From the NCBI GenBank assembly GCA_040755155.1, contig JBFMBP010000111.1, forward strand, positions 1-45,535: a stretch of 45,535 bases of DNA, in the 5' to 3' direction. Under the pieces are notes generated by a model. It was not told the origin of the DNA and did no database searches. It was given only the letters and a program-made list of their open reading frames with translations. The DNA comes from Candidatus Omnitrophota bacterium (GTDB taxonomy: Bacteria; Hinthialibacterota; Hinthialibacteria; Hinthialibacterales; Hinthialibacteraceae). Positions 8,054-16,251 of the stretch are shown one piece after another. Made by a program: the position numbers and the translations under genes. How positions within the stretch are numbered: the stretch's first letter is position 1; every line of letters starts with the position of its first letter.

Positions 8054-9331
8054 ATGATTCGATCATCCGGCGCAACCAAACAAGTATACGATTTACTTCT
8101 CACTAATAGCGAAAGAAGCCTAATTTTGGATAAGGCATCTCTTTCGGATGAGATGGACAAGAAAATCCGCTTCGCCGCGCCGTCGGACGGCCAAACCGTA
8201 ATCCGGCTCCCTCTGGACGATCTCGACGAATTGGCGGGCTGCATCGCCATCGAGGCTAACCATTGCCAGGATAAACGGATAAAAAAACGCTGGGATAAAA
8301 TTTTTTCTAAAATCCAGGATATTCTCGACGAGCAGTTCGCAGAAGAACATTCTCCTCCAAAAGGAGAACAATCGCTGAAAGACGAATTAGCCTATCAAGA
8401 CCTGAGCCGTATTTTCCCGCCGGAGACGGCGAAAGCCATCGTCGATCTCCTTCGAAGCGGACAATGCAAAGATGAAGATGAATTCAAGCAAAGAGTCGGG
8501 GAAATCATCGATGCGCAAAACCGGAAGCCGTTGCCGGAAGCGGGCGGCCTTTCGCCCCACCAAGTCTATCTATTAATCCACGCCGATTGGGATTCGCCCG
8601 ACGGCCCCATTCGATTCAACGACGATTTACGTTTGGAAGATCTGCAAGATGCGCCGATCTTCCAAGACGCCCGCCTATTGCTTTCAGCTATTCAAGAAGA
8701 AGGGGGAAACGTAAAAGCCACGTCGTCGGGAAATCTGAACCGGCAGTTCGTTTCCCAAATGCTCGAACGGTTGGATTTGCCGCCGGAATTTCTCGACGAT
8801 CTCCATCGTTATAATAAAGTTATCAACGAGAGGGACGTTTTTCCGCTGCATATCCCAAGGCTTCTTCTCACTTTTTCGGGAATCTTAAGAAAAAGCAAAT
8901 CTATCTTCAATATTACCCATAAAGGAAAGAAATATCTGGCGGACGATCAAGCGGGGAAACTTTACTTAAAGCTTTTTATAGCCCATTTCCATAAATTCAA
9001 TTTAGCCTATCGCGATCGTTTGGCGCCCAACGAACCGCTGCAACATACGATCGCTTATTCCCTGTGGAGGATACCCCAAGAGGCGAAGGACTGGATCGAT
9101 ACGGACGAACTAGCGCCCAAGATCGTACTGCCCATCGTAAGAGAACATGCTCCCGTCTATGAATTTTTCGATCATTTTTACAGCCAAATCAGCAGCCGAA
9201 TTCTATACTCTTTGAAAGATTTCGGCTTATTGGAAAGGCGGGAGATTCCTACGGACGATAAAAACATCTTTACGTACGATGTGCGAATGACGCCTCTTTA
9301 CGATAAATTCATTCATTTTCATATCCCTTGA
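8054..9331 (+). CDS. Conserved-looking protein of unknown function (425 aa)
   Basis: Not confidently recognised. It is soluble, with no signal peptide or membrane span. It is acidic and helix-rich, with charged helical residues around 50-95 (DDLDELAGCIAIEANH), a central SPHQVYLLIHADWDSPDGPIRFNDD region, and a C-terminal part containing FNLAYRDRLAPNEPLQHTI and FGLLERRE. From memory, the central and C-terminal pattern resembles the extension of proteins often labelled plasmid pRiA4b ORF-3-like; this is only an impression. GGGGAGG lies 11 bases before the ATG. The 3' end runs convergently towards the gene fragment at 9405-9571. Confidence 0.7.
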   Translation: MIRSSGATKQVYDLLLTNSERSLILDKASLSDEMDKKIRFAAPSDGQTVIRLPLDDLDELAGCIAIEANHCQDKRIKKRWDKIFSKIQDILDEQFAEEHSPPKGEQSLKDELAYQDLSRIFPPETAKAIVDLLRSGQCKDEDEFKQRVGEIIDAQNRKPLPEAGGLSPHQVYLLIHADWDSPDGPIRFNDDLRLEDLQDAPIFQDARLLLSAIQEEGGNVKATSSGNLNRQFVSQMLERLDLPPEFLDDLHRYNKVINERDVFPLHIPRLLLTFSGILRKSKSIFNITHKGKKYLADDQAGKLYLKLFIAHFHKFNLAYRDRLAPNEPLQHTIAYSLWRIPQEAKDWIDTDELAPKIVLPIVREHAPVYEFFDHFYSQISSRILYSLKDFGLLERREIPTDDKNIFTYDVRMTPLYDKFIHFHIP

Positions 9332-9404
9332 TTCATGCGGAGACGCTTCGCCCAGGAGAATTCATCCGTGACCGACGCTGGATTGAAACGATCCGTCTTA
9401 TTCG

Positions 9405-9571
9405 CCGCCGCCTGCGCCTGAGAATTCTCGTCCGCTGCGTTGAAGTATTTCGCCAGATCGTCCAGTGCCTTATTCACGGCCTCGGCGTCGTTGGATTTCT
9501 CCACGGCGTTGAGCGCCAAGTCGCGAAAATCGGGGGAGATGGGGGATTCGAACATTTACGCCGCTTTTGAC
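9405..9571 (-). pseudogene. Broken duplicate of the N-terminus of the helical-repeat gene at 11280-12707
   Basis: The translation of 9555 down to 9440 (PISPDFRDLALNAVEKSNDA, then EAVNKALDDLAKYFN and ADENSQA) closely matches the mature N-terminus of the protein at 11280-12707 (PISADFREWARNAVEKSNDA, then EAVNKALDDLVKYSN and PDENSQA). DNA similarity extends upstream, where the parent codon CAA (Gln, just before the matching Met) has become TAA. The signal peptide is absent, and homology stops after about 165 bp. An open frame continues to 9319 with unrelated residues. The evidence supports a decayed partial duplication in direct orientation to its parent. Confidence 0.85.
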
Positions 9572-9686
9572 CTTCTCCTACAAATTTGGAAAAACATTCT
9601 AATATTTTTCCCAGTTTTTATCTGTCGATAAAAAAGACCTTACACTTCTAAGTCGATACATCCGCACCTAGCCTACTAAAAAAACA

Positions 9687-9709
9687 ATGGGGCGAGTTTT
9701 TCACCCCAT
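9687..9709 (-). terminator. Rho-independent terminator, probably bidirectional
   Basis: The stem ATGGGG/CCCCAT encloses an 11-base loop. On the minus strand TGTTTTTTTAG follows, and on the plus strand CTTTTTCTTCTT. It is placed to end transcription of the minus-strand orphan genes that finish at 9772. Confidence 0.7.
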
Positions 9710-9771
9710 CTTTTTCTTCTTAATTTAACAATTTCGATAACTCAACCTACTCGCCATTCTTCGTTCTAGGT

Positions 9772-10614
9772 TTATCTCTCCATCGGCCTCAATATGCTAT
9801 TGGTACTATTGTTAATTCTCGGTCCCGGCGGAACGCCAGTTCCTGGACGACTTTCCATTGATTCCGGAGGAAGCGGCATTGGGGGAAAAACGATTTGAAA
9901 GTCGCAATTCTTCAATTCGGGATACTGCTTGATTAAATGTTCTTTCGAGTAATTGAACACCCATTTATTCAGATCCGTACTCCACTGCGCATTGCGATCT
10001 GGTTTCAGTTCGTCCGATAAAACAATATCCGCTAGTTTTCTCTCCTCAAGGATTACGCGATGCCCTTTTAGGCTTTTTTCTATCATGGCTTCTTTATCGT
10101 CGGGAAACATTCTTATCATCTCATCGATACGTTCCTGAGTGGATTGAGTCGCTAATATTTCTATGTAAGAATCTATCGATCCATATTCCGATAAAAAGTG
10201 TTCGGCCGCTTGTTTAGCCGTCATCGTTCCATGCAAAACATTTTCTGAAGCCGCTATCATCGCGATTCCAAATTTTTGAGTTTCATCAAGGAATTTAGGA
10301 GTTATAGTTGGACCGATTTCTTTGCGCAAATAATTTCTGATTTCATCAGTTGTAACGCGAATATTATGATTAGCGATTAAGTATCGTTTTACCTCTGTTA
10401 GTATACTTAGAATGAAATCTAAATCTAGCTTATACCCAGCATTATTATCATTTTGTTGTGTATATTCATAATGATGGATATTATCTTCGCTTTCTATGCG
10501 GTTCGGATCGTTTTGATCCGTTATCGGTTTATTGTTGTCTGTTATAAACAATACAATTACAACAACTAAAAGTAGGAGAACAAGGATTAATATAGTTTTC
10601 CTCTTTGTATTCAT
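9772..10614 (-). CDS. Membrane-anchored orphan protein (280 aa)
   Basis: Not recognised. Residues 7-24 form one strongly hydrophobic segment (ILILVLLLLVVVIVLFIT) after a basic start, so the protein is an N-terminal anchor with a periplasmic domain or has an uncleaved signal. The remainder is polar and helix-rich (about 65-225) and ends in a proline-rich low-complexity tail (FPPMPLPPESMESRPG). The gene is clearly more AT-rich than its neighbours, which suggests a different origin. It sits 16 bp downstream of the next minus-strand orphan gene, so the two are probably cotranscribed. It is enclosed between a duplicated gene fragment and its parent. Confidence 0.7.
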   Translation of the reverse strand: MNTKRKTILILVLLLLVVVIVLFITDNNKPITDQNDPNRIESEDNIHHYEYTQQNDNNAGYKLDLDFILSILTEVKRYLIANHNIRVTTDEIRNYLRKEIGPTITPKFLDETQKFGIAMIAASENVLHGTMTAKQAAEHFLSEYGSIDSYIEILATQSTQERIDEMIRMFPDDKEAMIEKSLKGHRVILEERKLADIVLSDELKPDRNAQWSTDLNKWVFNYSKEHLIKQYPELKNCDFQIVFPPMPLPPESMESRPGTGVPPGPRINNSTNSILRPMER

Positions 10615-10630
10615 GGTTATCCCTTTAAAA

Positions 10631-11233
10631 TTATAGATTAATTACGCAATCGGCTCCTGCGGTAGCGGCTGAGCCGATATGGCCATCAGCTAACCGAATG
10701 ACAACCGAAACACTGTCAAAAAATACTTCACTGGGTAAAGGTCCGCATGCAAATATTGTCGGAACCCCAGATACTGAATATGTGCCTGGCGAACCAATCC
10801 CGCCTCCAGTATATTGCGGAATTGCCGATGGACCAAACCAACTAGTAAGAGTACCTGACGTACGTAAAGTTAAGTATACTCCCCATCCACATACTGCTTC
10901 CTGACCGGATGGCGATATTGATCCAAAACAGTTGTCGCTTTGTGGACGAAATTCAGCAAATCCATCGCTGCATCTATGATATTTTATTGAATAGCTTACT
11001 GAAAAAGATCTTAATCCAATTCCTTCTACAAAAAAATAAGCTGTTGCAGTGGTTTGACAGTTATTCGTATACTGAGTGCATGTGACAGTAGGCAATGGAG
11101 TAAACGTCGGTGTAGGCGTGGGATTCGCTCCCGTCGCATACGCCATCATACGAGGATTATCGTCAACCTGCATCATAAAAATCCAGGCAATCATTATTCC
11201 TAACAATATCACAACGGAAAAGAAGGAAATCAC
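10631..11233 (-). CDS. Exported Cys-containing orphan protein with Pro/Thr linker (200 aa)
   Basis: Not recognised. An N-terminal hydrophobic stretch (ISFFSVVILLGIMIAWIFMM) is followed by a Pro/Thr linker (NPTPTPTFTPLPTVT, about 37-51). A beta-rich, glycine- and serine-rich domain with several cysteines follows, as expected for a secreted or surface protein with disulfides. The start is a GTG; an in-frame TAA lies 15 bases upstream, so no longer start is possible, though the ribosome-binding site is weak. It is probably in one transcript with the 9772-10614 gene. AT-rich and unlike the housekeeping genes nearby. Confidence 0.65.
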   Translation of the reverse strand: MISFFSVVILLGIMIAWIFMMQVDDNPRMMAYATGANPTPTPTFTPLPTVTCTQYTNNCQTTATAYFFVEGIGLRSFSVSYSIKYHRCSDGFAEFRPQSDNCFGSISPSGQEAVCGWGVYLTLRTSGTLTSWFGPSAIPQYTGGGIGSPGTYSVSGVPTIFACGPLPSEVFFDSVSVVIRLADGHIGSAATAGADCVINL

Positions 11234-11279
11234 TTCCCGTTTGTCTTAAGATAATTTTGCTATAATATTCTTTTCTCTT

Positions 11280-12707
11280 CTATGGAGATTTCCGCGAATT
11301 GGCTAATAACTTAAGGATTTCGTCCTTCAGTTCAAGGGTAATTTCACGGCAGCGGATTACCGCGCCTTTGGCGTCTTTTGGTACTAGGTTCAGGACTTCG
11401 GAAATATAGTTGAGCGCGATATACGGCTGCTTTTTACTGAATGCGATTTCCGCCAAACTATGATATGTCCAAGGGCGGATTTCGGGAAATGGCGATTGTT
11501 CCAAAATTCTAAGCAGAATTTGTTCCGCTTCGTCGACTTTTTTATCGTGACTGGAGATGTAGCGCGCCCAGTTCATCGCGCAGTCGGCGCCTGCCAAAGT
11601 TTGAGGAAAGTAATTATCCATAACGATCTTGCAGATTTCAGCGGCTTTATCCAATTCTCCGCCCCAAGCAAAACTTTGATGGTGCATATCGTAGAGTCCG
11701 GCGATGTCGCTGTCAGAGAACTGCGCCTTGATCTCTTCGTTCATAATCATGTCGCTGTTTAGCAACTGCTTGGTTATTACTTGCGCCTTAGATAGGTCGT
11801 GATGCACATCCATTGCCAGATCGCGAACGGCTCGCATGGCGCGATGGTAAATATACTTCCAATCGCCGGCGTTGCGCTTCATGAATTCGGCGAAATCCTC
11901 CCCTGCCGCAATCGAATCGCCCATTCCAAACCTGTCATAGGTAAGATAGAGCGGAACATTGCGGTATTCGTCCAGGCTCTTGTCTTCCCGCGTCTCGCGT
12001 CCCTGCGCCAACTCGGCGTCAGCCTCTTGCAGCGCGTTTACGGCTTCGGCGTAACTCCCATCGTTCGCCAAACAGAGCGCTTGCGCGATCTTCTGCGCTT
12101 GCGGATGCTTGGCGGATGGTTGTAATTGAGGATAGACCAACTCCATCGCCTTTGCTCCGGCGTTGTCTTTCTTCATCATATTCAACAGCGTGATGAAGAT
12201 GAAAAAGTCCTCCTGCTCGCCGCGGTAGAACGCATACGGCTCTTCGGCGACGACGCGGCGGTATTCGAGTGTGCAGGCGTCGGCCAGTTCTCCGCTTTCG
12301 ATCAGGCTTTCGGAATAGCGCAGCAGTGCGTTTTTCCAATGGCGAGCGATGCCGTCGTTGAAGATGGCAATGGCTTCGCCGCCGCGTCCTAGCCGCTTGA
12401 GAAACTTGGCCTTGGTCAAGGATGCCTGGCTGAAGAGGTAGGAATTCGCGTCCACATTCCCCAGCAGCGCTTCTACCGACGCCAGCGCTTGGGAATTCTC
12501 GTCCGGCGTGTTGGAATATTTCACTAGATCGTCCAGCGCCTTATTTACGGCCTCGGCGTCGTTGGATTTTTCTACGGCGTTGCGCGCCCATTCGCGAAAA
12601 TCGGCGGAAATGGGGCCTTCGTACATTTGCGCCGCTTTCGCTAATCCCCCATAGATCAAGAGAGGCAAAAGCGAACCGGCAAGCAGAAATCGTTGAACCA
12701 TTCTCAT
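11280..12707 (-). CDS. Secreted helical-repeat (TPR-like) protein
   Basis: About 475 aa from the ATG at 12707. This start is chosen because a proper signal peptide then begins (MRMVQRFLLAGSLLPLLIYGGLAKAAQ) and GAGG lies 9 bases upstream; an open frame extends to 12776 but adds an implausible aromatic leader. The mature protein is almost all amphipathic helices of about 34-residue periodicity (for example GRGGEAIAIFNDGIARHW, GSYAEAVNALQEADAELAQG, KKVDEAEQILLRILEQS), consistent with TPR or Sel1-like repeats, so a periplasmic scaffold role is plausible. A partial, broken copy of its N-terminus is at 9405-9571. Function unknown. Confidence 0.8.
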   Translation of the reverse strand: MRMVQRFLLAGSLLPLLIYGGLAKAAQMYEGPISADFREWARNAVEKSNDAEAVNKALDDLVKYSNTPDENSQALASVEALLGNVDANSYLFSQASLTKAKFLKRLGRGGEAIAIFNDGIARHWKNALLRYSESLIESGELADACTLEYRRVVAEEPYAFYRGEQEDFFIFITLLNMMKKDNAGAKAMELVYPQLQPSAKHPQAQKIAQALCLANDGSYAEAVNALQEADAELAQGRETREDKSLDEYRNVPLYLTYDRFGMGDSIAAGEDFAEFMKRNAGDWKYIYHRAMRAVRDLAMDVHHDLSKAQVITKQLLNSDMIMNEEIKAQFSDSDIAGLYDMHHQSFAWGGELDKAAEICKIVMDNYFPQTLAGADCAMNWARYISSHDKKVDEAEQILLRILEQSPFPEIRPWTYHSLAEIAFSKKQPYIALNYISEVLNLVPKDAKGAVIRCREITLELKDEILKLLANSRKSP

Positions 12708-12845
12708 GTCTAACGCCTCTTGTCCGAATAGGATATTATTTAGATAATAATAATGAAGAAAAAAAAAATAAAACAAGCCTTATCGGCAATATTATTAAAA
12801 ATATTTTTAATAATAATTGGGAGAAATGATGGGGAAAAGAATAAT

Positions 12846-12956
12846 GGCTACGCTTCGCTTTGAGCCTATTCTGCAATTTGTATATTCGGTAGAGTGAACT
12901 AATATGCGTCGAGGGAGTAAATAGGGTGGGCTACGCTTCACTTTTAGCCCACCCTA
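12846..12956. repeat. Two related hairpins with GGCTACGCTTC loops
   Basis: The perfect 11-bp stem TAGGGTGGGCT/AGCCCACCCTA (12922-12932 with 12946-12956) encloses the loop ACGCTTCACTTTT. A shorter, degenerate relative, GGCT-ACGCTTCGCTTTG-AGCC, lies at 12846-12866. The shared loop sequence marks them as copies of one repeat. The larger hairpin is placed to act as a terminator for valS on the minus strand. Nothing else is seen in the 294-bp gap between 12707 and 13002. Confidence 0.6.
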
Positions 12957-13001
12957 CTTGCTTGCTACTTGCTTATGCAATCCTAAATCCGCGAAGAAAA
13001 T

Positions 13002-15665
13002 TTATTCCACTTCCGCGAGCAGCGCCAGCTGCTTCGTCAGCCTTTCGCAATCCGATTTTTCTCTCTCGAATCGTTCGCGCTCCTGATCGACGACTTCTTT
13101 GGGCGCTTTATCGGCGAAATTGGCGTTGGAGAGTTTTTTCTCGCGGCTGGCGACGCTTTTATTCAACTGTTCGATCTGTTTCTTTAAGCGCTCCATCTCT
13201 TTCTGCTGCACTTCATCCGGCCAATGGACGCGGATTTCGCAGCCGTCTACGATACCGATGGACGACGCGGGATGGGGCTTGAGATCGCGGGACGCCGTAA
13301 GATCGGAATGGACTTTGCACAAGGGAACAATATGGGGATAGTAGTGGCGCAAGAAGCGCTCGTCTTCGCCGTTCTGCGTCTTGAACTCCACCTTAGCCAC
13401 GGTCGAAGGCGGGAAATTCAACTCGCCGCGTATATTGCGAATCGTGTAAACCACTTGCTGAAACTTATTCGCTTCCGCTTCCAGCGCGGCGTCGATTTTC
13501 CGTTCGTCCGCTTGCGGATAGGCCGCGCAGGAGACGCTGATCGTTTCTTCTTTGGGGACGCCCAAACCTTTGAGGATTTGCCATAGTTCTTCGGTAATGA
13601 ACGGCATGAACGGATGCAGCAGACGCAGTGCGTTTTCCAGAACCTGCAATGCTATACGCTTCACAACTCGCTTGGCTTCGGCGTCTTCGCCGTAAAGGCG
13701 GGGTTTAATCAACTCCAAGTACCAATCGCAGTACTCGTGCCATACGAATTGATACAGCGCTTCGGACGATTCGTTGAATTTATATTCCTCCATCCCCTTG
13801 CGGGCGGCGGCGGCGGCGCGCTGCAATCGTGAGAGAATCCAACGGTCCGCCCATTCCAGGCGTTCTTCCGGAATAGCGGAAGGAAGCGTTTCGCCCTCCT
13901 CCAAAGAGGCTAGGATGAGGCGGGCGGCGTTCCAGATTTTGTTGGTGAAATTGCGATAGCCTTCGATGCGCTCTTCCGCCAGGTTGATATTGCGTCCCTG
14001 GGCGGCCATGATGGCGAGGGTGAAGCGCACCGAATCGACGCCATACTTATCGATCACGTCGATGGGATCGATGGCGTTGCCCAGCGATTTGGACATCTTC
14101 TTACCTTGCGCGTCGCGTACTAAAGCGGTGATGTATACGTCGCTGAAGGGAACTTCTTTCATAATATACAATCCCATCATGATCATGCGCGCCACCCAAA
14201 AATAGATGATGTCGTGGGCGGTTACCAGCACGCTGGTGGGATAGAATTTTTCCAAATCGGGCGTTTTGTCCGGCCAGCCCATCGTGGAAAACGGCCACAA
14301 TGCGGAAGAAAACCATGTGTCGAGCACGTCTTCGTCCTGGCGGATGTGCGGGCTGTCGCAATGGGAGCAAATCGTTGGATCTTTGCGGGAGACAGTGAGC
14401 TCGCCGCAATTGCCGCAATACCAGACTGGCAGACGATGCCCCCACCAAATCTGGCGCGAGACCGGCCAGTCGCGCACGTTTTCCACCCAAGAGAAGTACG
14501 TATTCTCCCACGACTTGGGGATAAACTTGGTGCGGCCTTCGCGCACGGCTTGCAGCGGTTTTTCCATTAATGGCTTCATTCTCACGAACCACTGTTCTGA
14601 TAAATACGGCTCCACGACAGTGTCGCAGCGGTAGCAGCCGCCGATGCGGTGCTGGATTTCTTCGGTTTTTTCCAACAATCCCTGCATCTTCAAATCTTGA
14701 ATGACGCGCTTGCGGGCTTCGTAGCGGTCGAGACCGGCATAAGGGCCGCCGTTGGCGTTGATGGTGGCGTCTTCGTTAAAAATATTGATTTCTTCCAAAT
14801 GATGCCGTTTGCCGACTTCGAAGTCGTTGATGTCGTGACCGGGAGTAATCTTTAGCGCTCCTGTTCCAAACTCGCGGTCGACATAGGCGTCGGCGATAAT
14901 GGGAATGACGCGCTTCAGCAAGGGAAGTTCAACTTTTTTGCCAATGAGAAAGCGATAGCGCTCGTCTTCGGGATGCACGGCCACGGCCGTATCGCCCAAC
15001 AGGGTTTCGGGGCGGGTTGTCGCGATGGAAAGAGCGCCGGAACCGTCCGCCAATTTATACTTGATATAATAAAAAGCCCCGTTGGCGTCGGAATAATCCA
15101 CTTCGTCGTCGGATAGGGTGGTATGGCAACGGGGGCACCAGTTGACGAGATACTTTCCCCGATAAAGATAGCCGTCTTCGTATAGGCGGACGAAAACCTC
15201 GCGCACGGCGCGGGAACAGCCTTCGTCCATCGTGAACCGCGCGCGGGACCAGTCGCAGGACGAACCGAGATATTTCAACTGATGGATAATGGCGTCGCCG
15301 TATTCCTGCTTCCAGGTCCAGATGCGCTCCAACAGTTTTTCCCGGCCCAAATCGTGCCGAGTCAATCCTTCCTTGGCCAGTTGCTTCTCCACGACGTTTT
15401 GGGTAGCGATGCCCGCATGATCGGTGCCTGGCATCCACAGGACTTCTTCTCCCTCCATCCGTTTCCAGCGGCAGACGATGTCTTGAAGCGAGTTATTCAA
15501 CGCATGGCCGATATGGAGTTTTCCCGTTACGTTGGGAGGTGGAATGACGATAGAAAAGGCTTTCTTTCCGCTATGGGGATTCGCTTTGAATAAGCCGTTC
15601 TCTTCCCAAAACTTATACCATTTTTCCCGCGAAGCCGAAGCGTCGTACCGTTTTTCGATTTCCAT
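13002..15665 (-). CDS. valS: Valyl-tRNA synthetase
   Basis: An 887-aa class I aminoacyl-tRNA synthetase that charges tRNA-Val. Near the N-terminus PPPNVTGKLHIGHALN carries the HIGH signature at 51-54. The editing (CP1) domain follows, with GTGALKITPGHDINDFEVG. Zinc-type cysteines lie in YCGNCG and CSHCDSPH. KMSKS is at 523-527, the anticodon-binding domain follows, and the last 65 residues form the typical ValRS coiled-coil arm. Full-length. AAGGA lies upstream of the ATG. It is monocistronic on the minus strand, downstream of rpsU but behind the rpsU terminator. No T-box leader is apparent. Confidence 0.97.
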   Translation of the reverse strand: MEIEKRYDASASREKWYKFWEENGLFKANPHSGKKAFSIVIPPPNVTGKLHIGHALNNSLQDIVCRWKRMEGEEVLWMPGTDHAGIATQNVVEKQLAKEGLTRHDLGREKLLERIWTWKQEYGDAIIHQLKYLGSSCDWSRARFTMDEGCSRAVREVFVRLYEDGYLYRGKYLVNWCPRCHTTLSDDEVDYSDANGAFYYIKYKLADGSGALSIATTRPETLLGDTAVAVHPEDERYRFLIGKKVELPLLKRVIPIIADAYVDREFGTGALKITPGHDINDFEVGKRHHLEEINIFNEDATINANGGPYAGLDRYEARKRVIQDLKMQGLLEKTEEIQHRIGGCYRCDTVVEPYLSEQWFVRMKPLMEKPLQAVREGRTKFIPKSWENTYFSWVENVRDWPVSRQIWWGHRLPVWYCGNCGELTVSRKDPTICSHCDSPHIRQDEDVLDTWFSSALWPFSTMGWPDKTPDLEKFYPTSVLVTAHDIIYFWVARMIMMGLYIMKEVPFSDVYITALVRDAQGKKMSKSLGNAIDPIDVIDKYGVDSVRFTLAIMAAQGRNINLAEERIEGYRNFTNKIWNAARLILASLEEGETLPSAIPEERLEWADRWILSRLQRAAAAARKGMEEYKFNESSEALYQFVWHEYCDWYLELIKPRLYGEDAEAKRVVKRIALQVLENALRLLHPFMPFITEELWQILKGLGVPKEETISVSCAAYPQADERKIDAALEAEANKFQQVVYTIRNIRGELNFPPSTVAKVEFKTQNGEDERFLRHYYPHIVPLCKVHSDLTASRDLKPHPASSIGIVDGCEIRVHWPDEVQQKEMERLKKQIEQLNKSVASREKKLSNANFADKAPKEVVDQERERFEREKSDCERLTKQLALLAEVE

Positions 15666-15824
15666 AATCGCATTGATCCTTAAAAATCATTCTAATTTTT
15701 GACCGCTTGATAGGGATATGGCGGGCGCTAAGCAAGCAAGATCGTTCTTGAAAAGAGAGTATAACGGCGCTTGTCCTAATCCGCAAAGCCCCCTTCTCCC
15801 CGACTCGCCCACCCAAAAGAAAAA

Positions 15825-15849
15825 GGGAAGAACATCTGGCGTTCCTCCC
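15825..15849 (-). terminator. Rho-independent terminator of rpsU
   Basis: On the minus strand the stem GGGAGGAAC/GTTCTTCCC, with one G-T wobble and a 7-base loop, is followed directly by TTTTTCTTTT. It lies 64 bases after the rpsU stop and before valS, separating the two genes. Confidence 0.85.
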
Positions 15850-15912
15850 TTTATTACGTTTCGGGAATCGTACCCCATTCCCTGATTCTCTAGTGAGGGC
15901 AGGCGAAAACGG

Positions 15913-16113
15913 TTAGAATCTCATTTTATTTTTCTTAAGCCGTTTGACAGCCTTAAGATGTTTTTTCCGCTTGCGAACGCTGGGTTTTTCGTAATAAGCG
16001 TTTTTGCGGATGTCTTGAGGAATGCTTTCTTTGATGCATTTCCGCTTGAAACGCTTCAGCGCCGTCTGAATATCTTCTTCATCTTTGACTTCGACTGCTA
16101 CCAAGTTTATCAC
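15913..16113 (-). CDS. rpsU: 30S ribosomal protein bS21
   Basis: A 66-aa, very basic protein of the small ribosomal subunit. The family pattern is clear: VAVEVKDEEDIQTALKRFKR, then the YEKPSVRKRKK segment and a Lys/Arg-rich tail. The listed start is a GTG at 16113, but AAAGG is only 2 bases before it. An in-frame TTG at 16106 giving VAVEVK at the N-terminus would have better family alignment. It has its own strong promoter and terminator, so it is a monocistronic unit. Confidence 0.93.
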   Translation of the reverse strand: MINLVAVEVKDEEDIQTALKRFKRKCIKESIPQDIRKNAYYEKPSVRKRKKHLKAVKRLKKNKMRF

Positions 16114-16188
16114 AACCTTTTCTTTTAAGATTTTAACTAATGGATAATGGCGTATGAACAGCCGCCTGCACTCATCCAGAGAAACTTA

Positions 16189-16217
16189 ATTATAGTAATC
16201 CCAGTATAATCCGTCAA
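16189..16217 (-). promoter_or_regulatory. Sigma70-type promoter of rpsU
   Basis: On the minus strand TTGACG, a 17-base spacer and a perfect TATAAT (plus coordinates 16212-16217 and 16189-16194). Transcription would start near 16182, giving a leader of about 70 bases before the rpsU start. Confidence 0.8.
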
Positions 16218-16251
16218 TCCTGCTTAGGCGGCGTGGCGCCTTAAATCCAAA

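Noticed and set aside
12708-12776. Extended N-terminus of the helical-repeat protein
   Set aside because: The added leader is poly-aromatic (YFFFLHYYYL) and lies before a proper signal peptide with ribosome-binding site.
15666-15912. T-box or other riboswitch before valS
   Set aside because: No T-box consensus or specifier stem could be recognised. The only clear structure is the rpsU terminator.
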